Source of the DNA: Leucaena leucocephala
Taxonomy: Eukaryota; Streptophyta; Magnoliopsida; Fabales; Fabaceae
DNA: 64,000 bases
Direction of reading: 5' to 3'
Assembly: GCA_037074615.1 (NCBI GenBank)
Contig: CM073518.1
Location: forward strand, 1 to 64,000
In this document: in pieces, positions 10,582 to 22,392 of the stretch
How positions within the stretch are numbered: the stretch's first letter is position 1
Layout: each line of letters starts with the position of its first letter
Notes under the pieces: generated by a model
What the model was told of the DNA's origin: nothing
What the model saw: only the letters and a program-made list of their open reading frames with translations
Database searches by the model: none
Translations under genes and position numbers: made by a program

Positions 10582-13228
10582 TCAACGGCCATGTAGATTA
10601 TCATCCTCCTCAAACTCTGAAACTCCAAGCATTGCCAGAGCCAAGCGTCTTTTCATCTCGTTATTTGTTTGTTGTAGTTGAGGGTAGCAATCAACTACCA
10701 ACCCGTTCCCAAGTAGACCAGACTTCTTCCTTTTAGGCAAGACACGTTCTTCTTGACCTCTCAGTATTGCAATGATCTCTTGTATTCCAGGTCTCCGAGA
10801 TTCTTCATTTGTAACACAAGCAGCCGCTGCTTCTATCATCTGAGCCATCTGACTTGAGAATCTCAAACTGCACTTGAGTCGAGGATCCAGCAACTCTTCA
10901 ATGGATCCATTCCCTTTCTGTAGCAAGGGTTTAGCCTGCATATTAATTTCAGATTGCATATGTCAACAAGAAAATTTCCCATTTGATTTTTACCACTCTT
11001 CGCATAAGTGCCGAATTTAATGCTGCCCTGATATTACCACCACAAAAATGTATCCAAACATTGTATGGAGTTTTCTGCTATGAAGGAAAAGTCATAATTC
11101 ACTTTCAGCACAGAAAAACACAAATTGAGTTCATTGATTTCAAAGTACATGGTTCTTACTTCTTGTTCGCCAAACACAACTCCTAGAGACTCTAATTTCC
11201 AGTGAACAAGCCAAAACTATCCGATATCTGCTTTATTGACAGATTAAAGGGGGGAAACAATATTTTCCCTGAATAATCATTGTATCGTGACTCCATATAA
11301 TGAAAAAATAAACTGTCTTAGCTAGTTATACACATCAGAAATTCAGAAATCTATTTTTTATCACGCAATTTTGATCATTGTACCAGATAAAAGGCCAATT
11401 TTCAGTTTTCTCTATCTGATATGGGATAAAAGAAAGTTCCATTCATCAAATATTTTGAAAGGCATTCTTGCTTCGGATGCAGTTAATGGACAGGACTATT
11501 TGATAGTAGTAGAAAGTTATGCTCAATACATTTTGGTTCTTCTCAACAAGCCACAATAAGAATCAATTCAACCAACATAGAATCAGGAACTAGAGCAACA
11601 ATGCAAGAATTAGAAATCAACCCACCCATAAGACCAAGTTCTCCTCTCCTGGTGGCTTTTTTGCTTCTATTGGCTTCCGGCCAGTTATGAGTTCTAATAA
11701 AACAACTCCGAAAGCATAAACATCAGTCTTATCAGATGTTTTTCCATGTTGGAAATATTCAGGAGCCAAATAGCTGTTGGAAAAGCACAAGGTTAATTTC
11801 ATTGATGTGTATATGAAAATAAATAATGAGGGGAAAAAGGATAGACATTTGGCAGAACAAAATTGGTGAGGTTTAGGTTTTACCCAAATGTTCCCTTGAC
11901 TGTTTTGCAGAGGAAAGGAACTGAGGGTGCAGAAGTCCATGTAGCTAATCCAAAATCGCATAACTGTGATTTAACAAGATGAACAATCAAAATACCTCAC
12001 ATGCATGGGTTTATTATTAGGCTACAATTGATCTGCAAGAATGCATCTCACCTTGGGAGTCTTTTTAGAGGAAAGGAGAATGTTTGAGGGTTTAATGTCT
12101 CTGTGAACAACGCATCTTTCAGTTCCGTTATGCAGATAAGACACGGCTTCTGCAATTCCAATCGCAACTTTATACCTCACGGACCAGGGAAGTGCTGAAC
12201 CACCCTTCACACACTTCCTTTCTGTAAAATAGGTATGCTAGAATAAGTGAATATCGTCAAATTTCAATCAAAGACCTCGTAAAGTAGGGTCCAGTGACAA
12301 CGAAAAATGAAATACCATGCAAATGGTGCTCTAGGCTGCCCCCGGATACATATTTGTACACCAGAAATAAACCCTCCTCCGGGTCAATACAAAAACCCAC
12401 AAGGGTAACAACGTTTGGGTTATGAAGAGAACTGGCAATCATCAGTTCTCTACAGAACGCCTTTGCAGATTCCTTGTCTTCCTTGTCCAATTGTTTGATT
12501 GCTACAGCAGTCCTCAAAAGCCCAACTCTACCCCTAAATACACAACTCAAGGCCCCTCTCCCCAATACTCTGCCTACCCAGAACAAGAAAAAAGAGGAAA
12601 CAAAAGAACAAAAAAGAAATTAAATTACAATCTCCTACCTGTGAATAATATTCGAGTTAAGCAAGAACAACCGACCAATTTTACCTTTGGAGAAATTGCG
12701 AGTAGCAGATAGAATTTCACCGTAGTTGAACCTGATCAAAGTGTTGGCTACAGGGGATATGCTTTTTTCCAAGGACTCCATCCTCCGACATTTCAGCTCT
12801 CGAGCTCGAAACTTATTCATTCCATCGTCCAGATTAACCATCAGAACGGTTGCAGCAGCGGAAGAATTCATGCTCGAGGATTCGAGCTCCACCTGAGAAC
12901 AGAAACTGAAACGGAAAGACGAGTGAAAAGATTGGGGGTCAGCATTCGTCACCTCTGCTCCACACCCACCAGACTCCGCAAGCAACCACGCCTTGTTGTG
13001 CTCTAGATTCGTCTTTCTAGATCCGTCGCGGTCGTTTTTAACGAATCTTGGCCGTCGGCGAGGCAGGGCAACGCAGGCAAAACCAAGCTCCCAGATCATT
13101 TTTCTCAGAATGGTCCTAAATTTGAGCTTGTAGTCACAATAGTGATCTGCAACTAGATAGGAAGAAGAAGGAGCATTGGAAGACTCGCAAGAGTCAATCC
13201 CGATTATTTTTGGAGGAGAGAAGCCCAT
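10582..13228 (-). CDS. Receptor-like cytoplasmic protein kinase
   Basis: Six exons join in phase into about 517 residues. Exons in transcript order: 13228-12685, 12573-12316, 12221-12052, 11963-11884, 11773-11626, 10935-10582. The N-terminal ~170 residues are basic and serine-rich, with no clear signal peptide or membrane helix. The kinase domain has a glycine loop LGRGALSCVFRG, catalytic lysine in VAIKQ, catalytic loop VVHRDIKPSN, metal-binding CDFGLA, and APEYFQHGKTSDKTDVYAFGV. Every key residue is present, so it should be an active RD Ser/Thr kinase. The C-terminal tail ends in an acidic stretch (EFEEDDN). The layout fits a receptor-like cytoplasmic kinase, perhaps near the group VI/At1g66460 type, but that placement is from memory. 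It lies head-away from the MITE cluster at 13.7 kb. Confidence 0.88.
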
Positions 13229-13697
13229 TAGGAAGCAGATCCCATCAAGGACACAGAAACCCAGAAAATAAAAATGGGGCTAGCAATATAAAAGCAAAGA
13301 AGTAGCTAGAGGATAAAAAGAAAAAGGGATTAAAGCTGCCTTGCTTGTATGGAGGGGGGAGAGGATTTTGGTGCGAGGACAGAGAAAAAGAGATGAGATG
13401 AACAGTGGGTACGGTTGTGCTTAAATAATTGAAGTAACGTTGGTGTGGCGGAAAAAAGGAGAGGGTTATATATCCCCTAAAAGTTATTTTTCCAATAAGC
13501 CTTGTTACAAGTCTATCAAACGGCCTATAAAATCATACGAGAAATAGATTATAATCAATGTAAATATTGGATATTTTTTATTATTTATTGATTATTACGC
13601 TACTTATTAAAAAAATCAGTTACCCCTCCCCTAGCCCCAGAGTGTTCAAAAGAGACTTAGATATTTTCGTCTAGAGAATAAGGAGATATATTTTAAT
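13229..13697. promoter_or_regulatory. Upstream region of the kinase gene
   Basis: Presumed promoter and 5' UTR of the minus-strand kinase. There is a purine-rich stretch at 13300-13400 and no open frame of note before the first MITE begins. Confidence 0.4.
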
Positions 13698-14220
13698 AGG
13701 TATATTTGGATAGGATTTTAAAAAAATACTTATAAAAAAAAAGGCTTATAAACCACTTATAGAAAAGAGTTTTTAGAGAAAGATTCATGGAAAAAAAGTG
13801 ATTTTGAATAAATAGGTGTTTGGATAGTTATTTTTAGAATGACTTTTTATAATAGTAAATTACTAAAAAAGGTATGATTTGATTTAAAGTAGGAGAGAGG
13901 AGAGAGGTAGAGAGAAGATGAGAGAGATGAGAGAGAGTGTAAAAAAAAGTAGAGAAAAAAGAAGAGAGAGGAGAGAGGAGAGGGGTAGGGATGAGAGAGG
14001 AGAGAGGATGTTAGAAAAAGTAGGGGTAATATAGTAATTGGATAGTCCATAAGCTCTTGTACTGTTAAAAAAGCTATTTTAAATAGCTTATTCAAAACCA
14101 TAGTTTTGCCCAAAAGTACTTATGGACAAATAAGCCTGTTTGTTTTAAAATTTTCCTAAACTAAGGTTTTGCCCAAAAGGGCTTCTAAAACCTTGGTTTG
14201 GAACCTTTCCAAACACACCC
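13698..14220 (-). mobile_element. MITE, family 1, copy A
   Basis: About 520 bp with a degenerate left end (TATATTTGGATAGGATTTT) and a right end TTTCCAAACACACCC. The interior has the family's purine-rich GAGAGGAGAGAGG tract, the GTAATTGGATAGTCCATAAG word and a palindromic ATAGCTTATTCAAAACCATAG part. It is the same family as the copies at 14328, 14667, 15490, 21186, 21325, 25982, 42327 and 47195. It encodes nothing, so it depends on a transposase elsewhere. Confidence 0.8.
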
Positions 14221-14327
14221 TATGTCTTGAATCCTATCTTGAAGTTGACCAAAACAAGATCAAGAATTCTCATATTTATAAAGAGAAAAAAAATAGATAA
14301 ATAAACAGTTATTCAATCATTAATAAA

Positions 14328-15335
14328 GGGCCTGTTTGGATAAGATTTTAAAAAAGTACTTATGAAAAAAAAGGGCTTATGGACCACTTATGGAAAAGGG
14401 CTTTTAGAGAAGGGTTTATGGAAAAAAAGTGGTTTTGAATAAATAGGTGTTTGGATAGTTATTTTTAGAATGACTTTTTATGGTAGTAAATTACTAAAAA
14501 GGGTATGATTTGATTTAAAGTAAGAGAGAGGAGAGAGGTAGAGAGAATATAAGAGAGAGGAGAGAGGGTAGAGGAGAGAGGAGAGAGGGTGTAAGAAAAA
14601 ATAGGGGTAATATAGTAATTGGATAGTACATAAGCTCTTTTACTGTTAAAAAAGCTATTTTAAATAGGGTGTGTTTGGAAAACACCCAAACCGCGGTTTT
14701 AAAAGGTTTTTTTGCCCAAACCTCGGTTTGGGAAAATTTCAAAACAAACAGGCTTATTTGTCCATAAGTGCTTTTGGACAAAACAATGGTTTAAAACCAT
14801 GGTTTTGAATAAGATATTTAAAATAGCTTTTTCAACAGTAAAAGCACTTATGGACTATCCAATTACTATCTTACCCCTATTTTTTCTTACACCCTCTCTC
14901 CTTTCTCCTACTTTTTCTTACACCCTCTCTCCTTTCTCCTCTCTTCCTTCTCTCCTCTCTCTTCTCTTTTCTCTAACTCCCTCCTCTCTCTTACTTTAAA
15001 TCAAATCATACACTTTTTAGTAATTTACCACCATAAAAGTCATTCTAAAAATAACTATCCAAACACCTATTTATTCAAAACCATTTTTTTTCCATAAACT
15101 CTTATCCAAAAGTCCTTTTCCATAAGTTGTCCATAAGCCATTTTTTTTCATAAGCCCTTTTTCAAAATCATATCCAAACAGGCCCATAGCTTATTCAAAA
15201 CTATGGTTTTAAACCATAGTTTTGCCCAAAAGCACTTATGGACAAATAAGCCTGTTTGTTTTGAAATTTTTCCAAACTAAGATTTTGCCCAAAAGGGCTT
15301 CTAAAACCTTAGTTTGGAACCTTTCCAAACACACC
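14328..15335 (-). mobile_element. MITE, family 1, copy B, split by a nested copy
   Basis: The element runs GGGCCTGTTTGGATAAG at 14328 to CCAAACACACCC at 15335. It is interrupted at 14667-15185 by an oppositely oriented family member. Its own halves are 14328-14666 and 15189-15335, and together they equal the length of copy A. TAAA flanks both ends. Confidence 0.85.
14667..15185 (+). mobile_element. MITE, family 1, copy C, inserted inside copy B
   Basis: It starts GGGTGTGTTTGGAAA and ends TCCAAACAGGCCC, so the ends are imperfect inverted repeats. A 3-bp duplication, ATA, sits at 14664-14666 and 15186-15188. Copy A, which lacks the insertion, shows the undisturbed target TTTTAAATAGCTTATTC. A 3-bp target duplication points to the PIF/Harbinger superfamily, although its usual TWA preference is not seen in all copies. 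Confidence 0.88.
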
Positions 15336-15489
15336 CTAAATCATTAAATCCACGATTACAAGCCAAACGTCTAAAAGATAAGAAAACATAAATTGCCAAT
15401 TAAGAATCCAACCAAACTGTAATTTTGTAAGACATTTGAAAGGTATAGAAAGAGAAACAAAATTATGATTGAAAACAAGAACCTACCAT

Positions 15490-15994
15490 GGGCCTGTTTG
15501 GATAGGATTTTAAAAAAGGGCTTATGAAAAAAAGGACTTATAGACAACTTATGAAAAAGGACTTTTGGATAAGAATTTATGGAAAAAAAGTGGTTTTGAA
15601 TAAATAGGTGTTTGGATAGTTATTTTTAAAATGACTTTTATGGTGGTAAATTACCAAAAAGGGTATGATTTGATTTAAAGTAAGAGAGAGGAGAGAGTTA
15701 GAGAAAAGAGAAGAGAGAGGAGAGAAGGAAGAGAGTAGAAAGGGGAGAGGGTGTAAGAAAAAGTAGGAGAGAGGAGAGAGGGTGTAAGAAAAAGTAGGGG
15801 TAATATAGTAATTGGATAGTCCATAAGTGCTTTTACTGTTGAAAAAGCTATTTTAAATAGCTTATTCAAAACCATGGTTTTGTCCAAAAGCACTTATGGA
15901 CAAATAAGCCTGTTTGTTTTGAAATTTTCCCAAACTGAAGTTTGGGCCAAAAGCCCTTTTAAAAACGCGGTTTGGATGTTTTCCAAACACACCC
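15490..15994 (-). mobile_element. MITE, family 1, copy D
   Basis: A 505-bp complete copy bounded by GGGCCTGTTTGGATAGG and TTCCAAACACACCC, with a clean 3-bp target duplication CAT at 15487-15489 and 15995-15997. The interior is a purine-rich tract like those of copies A and B. Confidence 0.87.
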
Positions 15995-15997
15995 CAT

Positions 15998-16900
15998 ATT
16001 GAAATCCTGCAGGTTAGTATTAATGTATTATTACCAATTCTTCCAACACTTGAAACAGTTATCGAAATCCTGCAGGTTAGTAAATCGTAAATCCACATCA
16101 TGAATGAATAACTTCAATTAAGCACTATTATTATTTATCTAGCATGTGGATATGCTTTTTCTCTTTTTCTTAGGAAATATAATTGTTAGTAATGCTTCAT
16201 AATTTTTGAATTTTTTGTTGACTAAACAATGGATATCAAACCTTTAACAGTTAATAAAAAAGGTGATTGGACTTTGGAACCTCCTGCAGGTTTTTAAGGG
16301 ATTCAAGAGTTGGTCTCCCGTTGCCCAGCACCAAACCTCTGGTTGAGCCTTCTTCATTTTGGTCGTATTCTGCAATTATCAGGTTAATATGGATCAAGAT
16401 ATACCAGAGAGAGTATGTTCTGATGAAAAGAAGCCATGAAACAGCTAAATTTGTCCATCATAAACAATATGCAACGTCTAACATCTGCCTGAAATAGTCG
16501 AGACCGGGATGGGATAGAAATGATCATCGATATTAAACCTTCCGAGACAAACGAATAAAATCTGGATTGTCTCCACTCACCCTCTATATATATCTCTCCA
16601 TATTTTTTTTCACCACACTCTTTATGATATCGCACTCCATTTTAGCAAATTTAGTTACATAATTTTCTTCATTTTATTTATATAATTTGTCTGTCTATAA
16701 AAAATATATATCTCCATATTTAGTCTCATCAATTTATTAAATAATCTATTTTAATGTCATAATTAGTAATTTTATACGTTGAATTAAATTAACAATTAAA
16801 TAGACGGAGGAGATTATGGAGAGGATATGAAAATAATTAAAATTCATAAGCTAACCAGTAATACAAACAATTTGAATTATAGTTGCTTTTAAAATTAAGG
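15998..16900. other. Intergenic, no gene recognised
   Basis: AT-rich sequence. The 19-bp word GAAATCCTGCAGGTTAGTA occurs twice, at about 16002 and 16064. Short open frames lack any recognised domain. Confidence 0.5.
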
Positions 16901-18455
16901 GTTAAAGTGTACCCAACTTGAAATAAATTTAATGATGTAATTAACACTCTAAACTATTTAAAAGTATAATTAGTATTTTAAAATAAATTTTTTGGCACAA
17001 TTCTACTCATTTTGGTTAGAATTTTCAAAAGAGGCTTTTTTTTTTGCCATATCATTCTTTAAAAATTATTTTTAAAAAGATAGAGGAACTACCAAATAGA
17101 AGAGGGAAGAGGGATCTGGAGGTGAATTTCAAAGGAGTATAACTGAATGAAAAATTATATGCAGATTGATAAAGAGAACTTAAATATTCTCAACATTTTC
17201 ATAAATAGAATAATTTGCTTAGAATAATAAGATATTGTCGAAATCAATAAATTATTAACTCAAAATCAAACCAAAATCTTTGCTCCACAAAAATATAATT
17301 GCAAAAGAAAACAACTATATAATCAAATCATTGAAAGACTTGATGAAAATACAAATTTAGGTGGATGGAATCGAAACCTTGAAGGCAAAATTGTTCTCCC
17401 TCCAATGCATTATAACCCAACAACTTTCCTATCGCATTGCTGTCATCTCCGGTGGCAATTTCCTCTTCTCAGTCAACTTTCAGATGACGGCAACGTTGCT
17501 GCGCTAAACTCTGCACCCTTACCCATTGTTTGGTATGGGTCACTTGGGGGGAATGGGGGAGGGAAGTTATTTTATCCCCTCTCTTTATTTGGATGTTTAA
17601 AACTTTAGGAAGGGAGAAAAAATCCCTCAACTTTACACTCTTTATAAAATTAGAGGAATTTAGAGGGAAAGAGTAATATTTATATTTTATAATATTAATA
17701 TACTTATAATTTTTTTAATATTATAATATTTCTCTTATATTATATTTTATTAAAATAATATATAAGTAAATTTATCTATATAAAAATATTTTTTTCCTCC
17801 CTTCTTAAACTAAACAATATAATATAAAAATCTCTCCCCTCCCCTCCTCCCCTCTTTTAATATTAATCCAAACAAATAATAATAAAATCCCTCTATCTTC
17901 TTCCTTCTTTTTTCCAGTTGACTCTTCTGCTTCTGCTTGTGGCCGTCGACGATAAGGTTGATTGCGCCATCGAAGACTCTAACTCATAGAAGAAGAAGGT
18001 CGAATGCACGAGTTCGTCGCAGCTCACAGGCACAGGTTCACCTCCGTCGTCTTCAATGGAGCAATTTCAGCAAGCACCTCCGTCGTCTTCCATGGAGCAA
18101 TTTCAGCATGCACCTCCGTTGTCTTCCATGGAACAATTTTAGCATGCACCTCCGTCGAAGCCTTCTCTCTCCCTCTTGGTTGCAGCTTCAGTTACAATCT
18201 GTGTGAACCCTAACTCTTCGACATTCACCCAGATCCCTCTTCTATTTTTTTTTTTTAAATTATTTTTACAACTGGAATTTAAAGAATGACATGGGAAAAT
18301 AGAAAAGCTCATGTGGATATACTTGGATGAAAAGTTTAAAAAAATTAGTAGAGGGTGCTGATTATACTTAAAAAAATTATTTTAAGATGTTAATTATAAT
18401 ATTAAATAGTTTAAGGTATTAATTATATTATTACAATTATTTCGAGGATCTGGCC
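16900..18455. mobile_element. Non-autonomous element with long (~180-bp) inverted ends
   Basis: The left 16900-17080 stretch and the reverse complement of 18265-18455 share a long collinear match, for example TTAACACTCTAAACTATTTA against TTAATACCTTAAACTATTTA, then AAAATAAATTTTTT, and further in CATATCATTCTTTAAA. Long, diverged inverted ends around a GC-richer interior suggest a MULE-like element, although I cannot see a clear 9-bp target duplication. The interior holds a smaller G/C-skewed inverted-end element (about 17530-17890) and a 36-bp tandem repeat. No transposase is present. Confidence 0.6.
18039..18158. repeat. 36-bp tandem repeat, about 3.3 copies
   Basis: Units start at 18039, 18075, 18111 and 18147 (partial). 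The unit begins CACCTCCGTCGTCTTC, then ATGGAGCAATTTCAGC. Copies differ by one to three bases. The period is a multiple of three, but stop codons and frame context do not support a protein. The repeat lies inside the long-inverted-end element. Confidence 0.92.
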
Positions 18456-18647
18456 AAATCTGAATTAGTTAATGTAATCCAGTTTTTTCGACCTGAAAAA
18501 AATGGAAATTTAATGAAGTATAACGAGTAGGTTACATGAGTATCCAAAACAAATCCAGCACGGATATATAGTAAGATGAGCCTTTGAAAACTAGTTTATA
18601 TATCCCGGTGAAGAAGTGAGGGCTGTAGGTAGGTGAGGTTGAGCAGA

Positions 18648-19578
18648 ATGGAGTCAAAGTTGGAAGAAGGAGCGACATCGTTCAACGTCATGAACATGGT
18701 GGGGGGCAGCAACAGCGCAGTAAAAAACTTAGTACAGAAAGTGATTGCAGAGCTGGTGGGGACGTACTTCCTAGTATTCGCTGGGTGTGGAGTGTTGACG
18801 GTGGAGAAGATATATGGATCGGTGACATTCCCGGGAATTGCAGTGACGTGGGGATTGACAGTGTTGGCCTTGATTTACTCTCTTTCTCACGTCTCTGGTG
18901 CACACTTCAATCCTGCCGTCACCGTCTCTCTCACCCTCTTCCACCTCTTTCCCAGTTGGAAGCAGGCCATATTATATGTGGCGGCTCAATTTGTGGGCGC
19001 GCTTCTTGCTAGCCTCACCTTGGTAGCTCTCTTCGATGTTACGCCGCAGGCTTATTTTGGAACCCTCCCCGTTGGGTCTCACCTCCAGTCATTTGGTGTA
19101 GAAATCATCGTCACCTCTCTCCTCCTCTTCGTCATCTCTGGGGCTAATGCCGATCCCAGAGCGGTTTGTATCTTCTCTTGCCACCCCCCCTCTCTCTCTC
19201 ATGGCTTCTCTTGCCACCTTCTTCTCATCATATTTCCATTATTCTCTTATTGCAGGAAGCTGGGTTTGGAGGAGTTGCTGTTGGGATGACAATCATGCTG
19301 AATGTTTTTATTGCCGGGTAAATTTGTTATAGAGAGAATGATATAAAAGTACAATAATGATCTAATACTTGTCATGTTTTTTTGTCTGGATGTGTAGGCC
19401 AGTATCAGGAGCATCGATGAACCCGGCAAGGAGCATAGCGCCAGCGATAGTGAGAGGTGTTTACGAGGGAATATGGGTTTACGTTGCAGGTCCAATGGTT
19501 GGAGCCATAGCCGGAGCATTCATTTATCGCCTCCTTAGATCCAATCCTGATCATCCTCCTCCACCCCCTCAAAACTAA
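18648..19578 (+). CDS. NIP-type aquaporin (nodulin 26-like intrinsic protein)
   Basis: Three exons (18648-19163, 19256-19317, 19398-19578) join in phase into 252 residues of a six-helix membrane channel. Both pore motifs are present, HFNPAVT after helix 2 and SMNPARS after helix 5. The aromatic/arginine filter reads Trp (helix 2, VTWGL), Val (helix 5, MLNV), Ala and Arg (GASMNPAR). That is the subgroup I NIP pattern, typically permeable to glycerol, small metalloids such as arsenite, and some water. The C-terminus is short and proline-rich (DHPPPPPQN). Plant NIPs usually have four or five exons; here the first part is one uninterrupted exon. The start is ATG at 18648 (MESKLEEG); an in-frame GTG upstream is not used. 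Confidence 0.92.
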
Positions 19579-21185
19579 CCCCTACTCGGCCACTCCTCCA
19601 CCCATTTATTATCTGTTTTTCTTATCTTCTTCATCATCATCCTCCGGAATTTCAAAATTATTCTTCCAGTAGCTTGTTAATTTGTTTATCTATTGATTCC
19701 CAAATTTAACACTAAACAAAATTCATTTTGTTCTCCCCCTTATCGCTCAAATATTTAGCCATTGGAATCGATTAAATCTAATCCATAAGATTTATACGGT
19801 CTACTCTCTAATTCATTTAATTTTTTTAACATGGTTGCTATTTAATAATAGCTAGGATTTAACTAAAAAGACGTGTACTTAGTAATAGTGCCCATTACAG
19901 TAAAGATTATTTTTAATAATACAAGTCACTAGACAATCTTTTAATCATGCAGGGATCTTTTTTTCCACTGTTGTCATCGTAACAAGGACTCTATATTATT
20001 GTTACGGCAACGTGGTGATAAAAAATGAAGGGGTCATTCAATTTTTCATTTTAAACAAGGATTACTGATCTCTAACTTTTCAAGCAATCCTGTGCTGGGA
20101 ATGACTGATTTCTCTCGATCTTTATAATTTACTCTTGCCAATTTGAGGTTGAACAAATTGACCAAATAGATTCACTTCATTTGATTTAATGGGTTTTGCC
20201 AATATTTGAGGGAATACTTGGATGCTACTTTTAGTACCCAGAAAATCTTATAAAGTATGAAAAAAATAAGTTCACGAAACATGGGGGTTTGTTTCTGTTG
20301 TTTAGCAATTCAGTTCGGTGAATGTACTCTTTGAAAAAAATTAGTATTTTTGATCTTTATTTTAAAAAAATTTAAATAAGAATAATATTTTATAAAAATA
20401 TATGCTTTTGTTGGATTATAAAAAAAATGTAGTAGTTTTAATTTAATGGATTTAAATTGAATTTAAGTTAAAATATTAATTTAAAAATTAGGTTAAATTT
20501 ATCTTTGATCTCTTAATTTTGCGGAATATCCATTAATTTGTTAACTATTATATCAATCCTTTAAATTTTAAGATACAATCAAGTTTTTCTTAATTCTTAA
20601 AGCTATTAAATAAGTTAAAAAAATTATTTACATATCCAAAACTACAGTATTACTATTATTATATTTTAACTAGTCTAATAATTATAATTAAAATATTTTT
20701 AAGAATTAAAATAAACATTTAAAACCTTCAAAAGTCTCTGAGTTAAGATACTAAAAATTACAATATCAAAATAATTAAGTTTTATTTAAAAAGTATTTTA
20801 ATAAAAAAAATTTAAATTATAATATTAAAATAAATTAAATACTTTTGTAGCCTGGAAATAAATAAATTTTTATTTTCAGCTTGTAAAATATATTTTTAAG
20901 TACAAGAAAAATTAAATATATAGTTCTTATATTTTTTTATGATAATTTTAGTTCTCATATTTTACTTGTTGATTTTTTCAATATTCCTTAAATAAGTATA
21001 ACTTATTTATTTTAAATCATTAATTATTTTTTTAAGCATAAAAGATATTTTAATTATAATAATTATATTAATTAATGTATAATATCTTAAGAGGATGAAT
21101 ATACATTTTGAGTATGCATAATATTTTTTGTAATTTAAGCGTGTGTTTTTAAAATAGAAAGGAGGTATGCAGAATTAAAGTATAG
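19579..21185. other. AT-rich intergenic region
   Basis: The first ~200 bases are the probable 3' UTR of the aquaporin gene. After that there are long A/T-rich stretches (especially 20320-21130) with MITE-like words but no boundary I can define. No gene recognised. Confidence 0.5.
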
Positions 21186-22213
21186 TATGTCTTTGGTAAA
21201 CCTTAAAACTGAATTTTAAAAGGGTTTTTGGCCTAAACCTTGGTTTGGAGAAATTTTAAAACAAACAGTCATATTTATCCAAAATGGCTTTTAGACCAAA
21301 TTAAGGTTTTAGATAATCTATTGAAGGCTTGTTTGGATTAGCTTTTAGAGAATAGATTATGGGAAGAATATATTTTGGAGAATAGATTTTAGGAAGAATA
21401 GATTTTGGGAAAAATAGATTTTGAAAATGGAGATATTTGGATGATTAGTAGCATAATCACTTTTTATATTAGTAAATTACTAAAAAGGGTATGATTTGAT
21501 TAAAGTAAAAGAGATAAGAGATATAGAGAAGAAATAGCAGAAATGAGAGAGTGTAGAGAAGAGAGAGGAGATAGAGTGGAGAAGAGAGAGGAGATAGAGT
21601 GGAGAAGAGAGATAAGAGAAAAGAGAGAAGAGATAGTAGAGAAGAGAGAGGAGAGAGTGTATAAGAAAAAGTAGAGGTAAGATAGTAATTGGATAGTCTA
21701 TAATAGCTTTTACTGTTCCAAAAGCTATTTTCAGTAGTTTATTCAAAACCATGGTTTCAAACCAAGGTTTTACCCAAAATTAATTCTCAACAAAAATGAC
21801 TGTTTGTGTAAAAAAAATTTAAATAGAGGTCTTGCCCAAAATCAATTTTAAAACCTAACATCCAAACACACACTGAGACTAACTTCTAGAATAGTAAAAG
21901 AGCTTATGGACTATCTAATTACTATTTTACCTTTATTTTTTCTTATACCCTCTCTCCTCTCTCTTCTCCATCCTCTCTCTTCCCTCCTATCTCTTCTCCA
22001 CCCTCACTCATCTCTTTTCTTTCATTTCTCCTATTTTAATAAAATTATACAATTTCTAGTAATTTTTCAATTACAAAAGTCTTTTTGGTAATAACTATCC
22101 AAACACCCATTTATTCAGAATCACTTTTTTTTTTCTATAAGCCCTTTTCTAAAAGCTGTTCAAAAACCTTTTTTTCATAAACCTTTTTTCAAACTCTTAT
22201 CCAAACAAGCCCT
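21186..22213 (+). mobile_element. MITE, family 1, copy E1, split by a nested copy
   Basis: The left part (about 21186-21324) has the family's AAACCTTGGTTTGG and AAACAAACAG words. The right part (21877-22213) has AGAGCTTATGGACTATC, a pyrimidine-rich tract and the end TCCAAACAAGCCCT. A second family member is inserted between them. The left end is degenerate. Confidence 0.75.
21325..21873 (-). mobile_element. MITE, family 1, copy E2, inserted inside copy E1
   Basis: It runs AGGCTTGTTTGGATTAG to TCCAAACACACAC and is flanked by a perfect 3-bp duplication TGA at 21322-21324 and 21874-21876. The interior is a purine-rich GAGAGAGGAGATAGAG tract followed by the GTAATTGGATAGTC word. Orientation is opposite to the host copy, as in the B/C pair. 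Confidence 0.85.
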
Positions 22214-22392
22214 ATAAGATAATTAGAGTATTTTATTTTATTTTTTTACACCATATCAAAGCAAAAATAACGTAATGTAAAAGTAAAATAAAATTCAGGT
22301 AAAAAAAAAATAAAATAAAAATAGAAGGTATGTTCTGGAGAAGGCAAAAAAAAGTCTTGTCAACAAATGATTGGAATTTGGTATGGTAAAAC

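Noticed and set aside
13847..15893. Several 70-95-residue Leu/Ser/Pro-rich frames
   Set aside because: All translate the CTCTCC tracts of family 1 MITEs, and the same nonsense peptide appears in each copy.
17937..18213. Open frames over the 36-bp repeat as a repeat protein
   Set aside because: The frames have no ATG context or domain, lie inside a transposon-like element, and stop codons appear in shifted copies.
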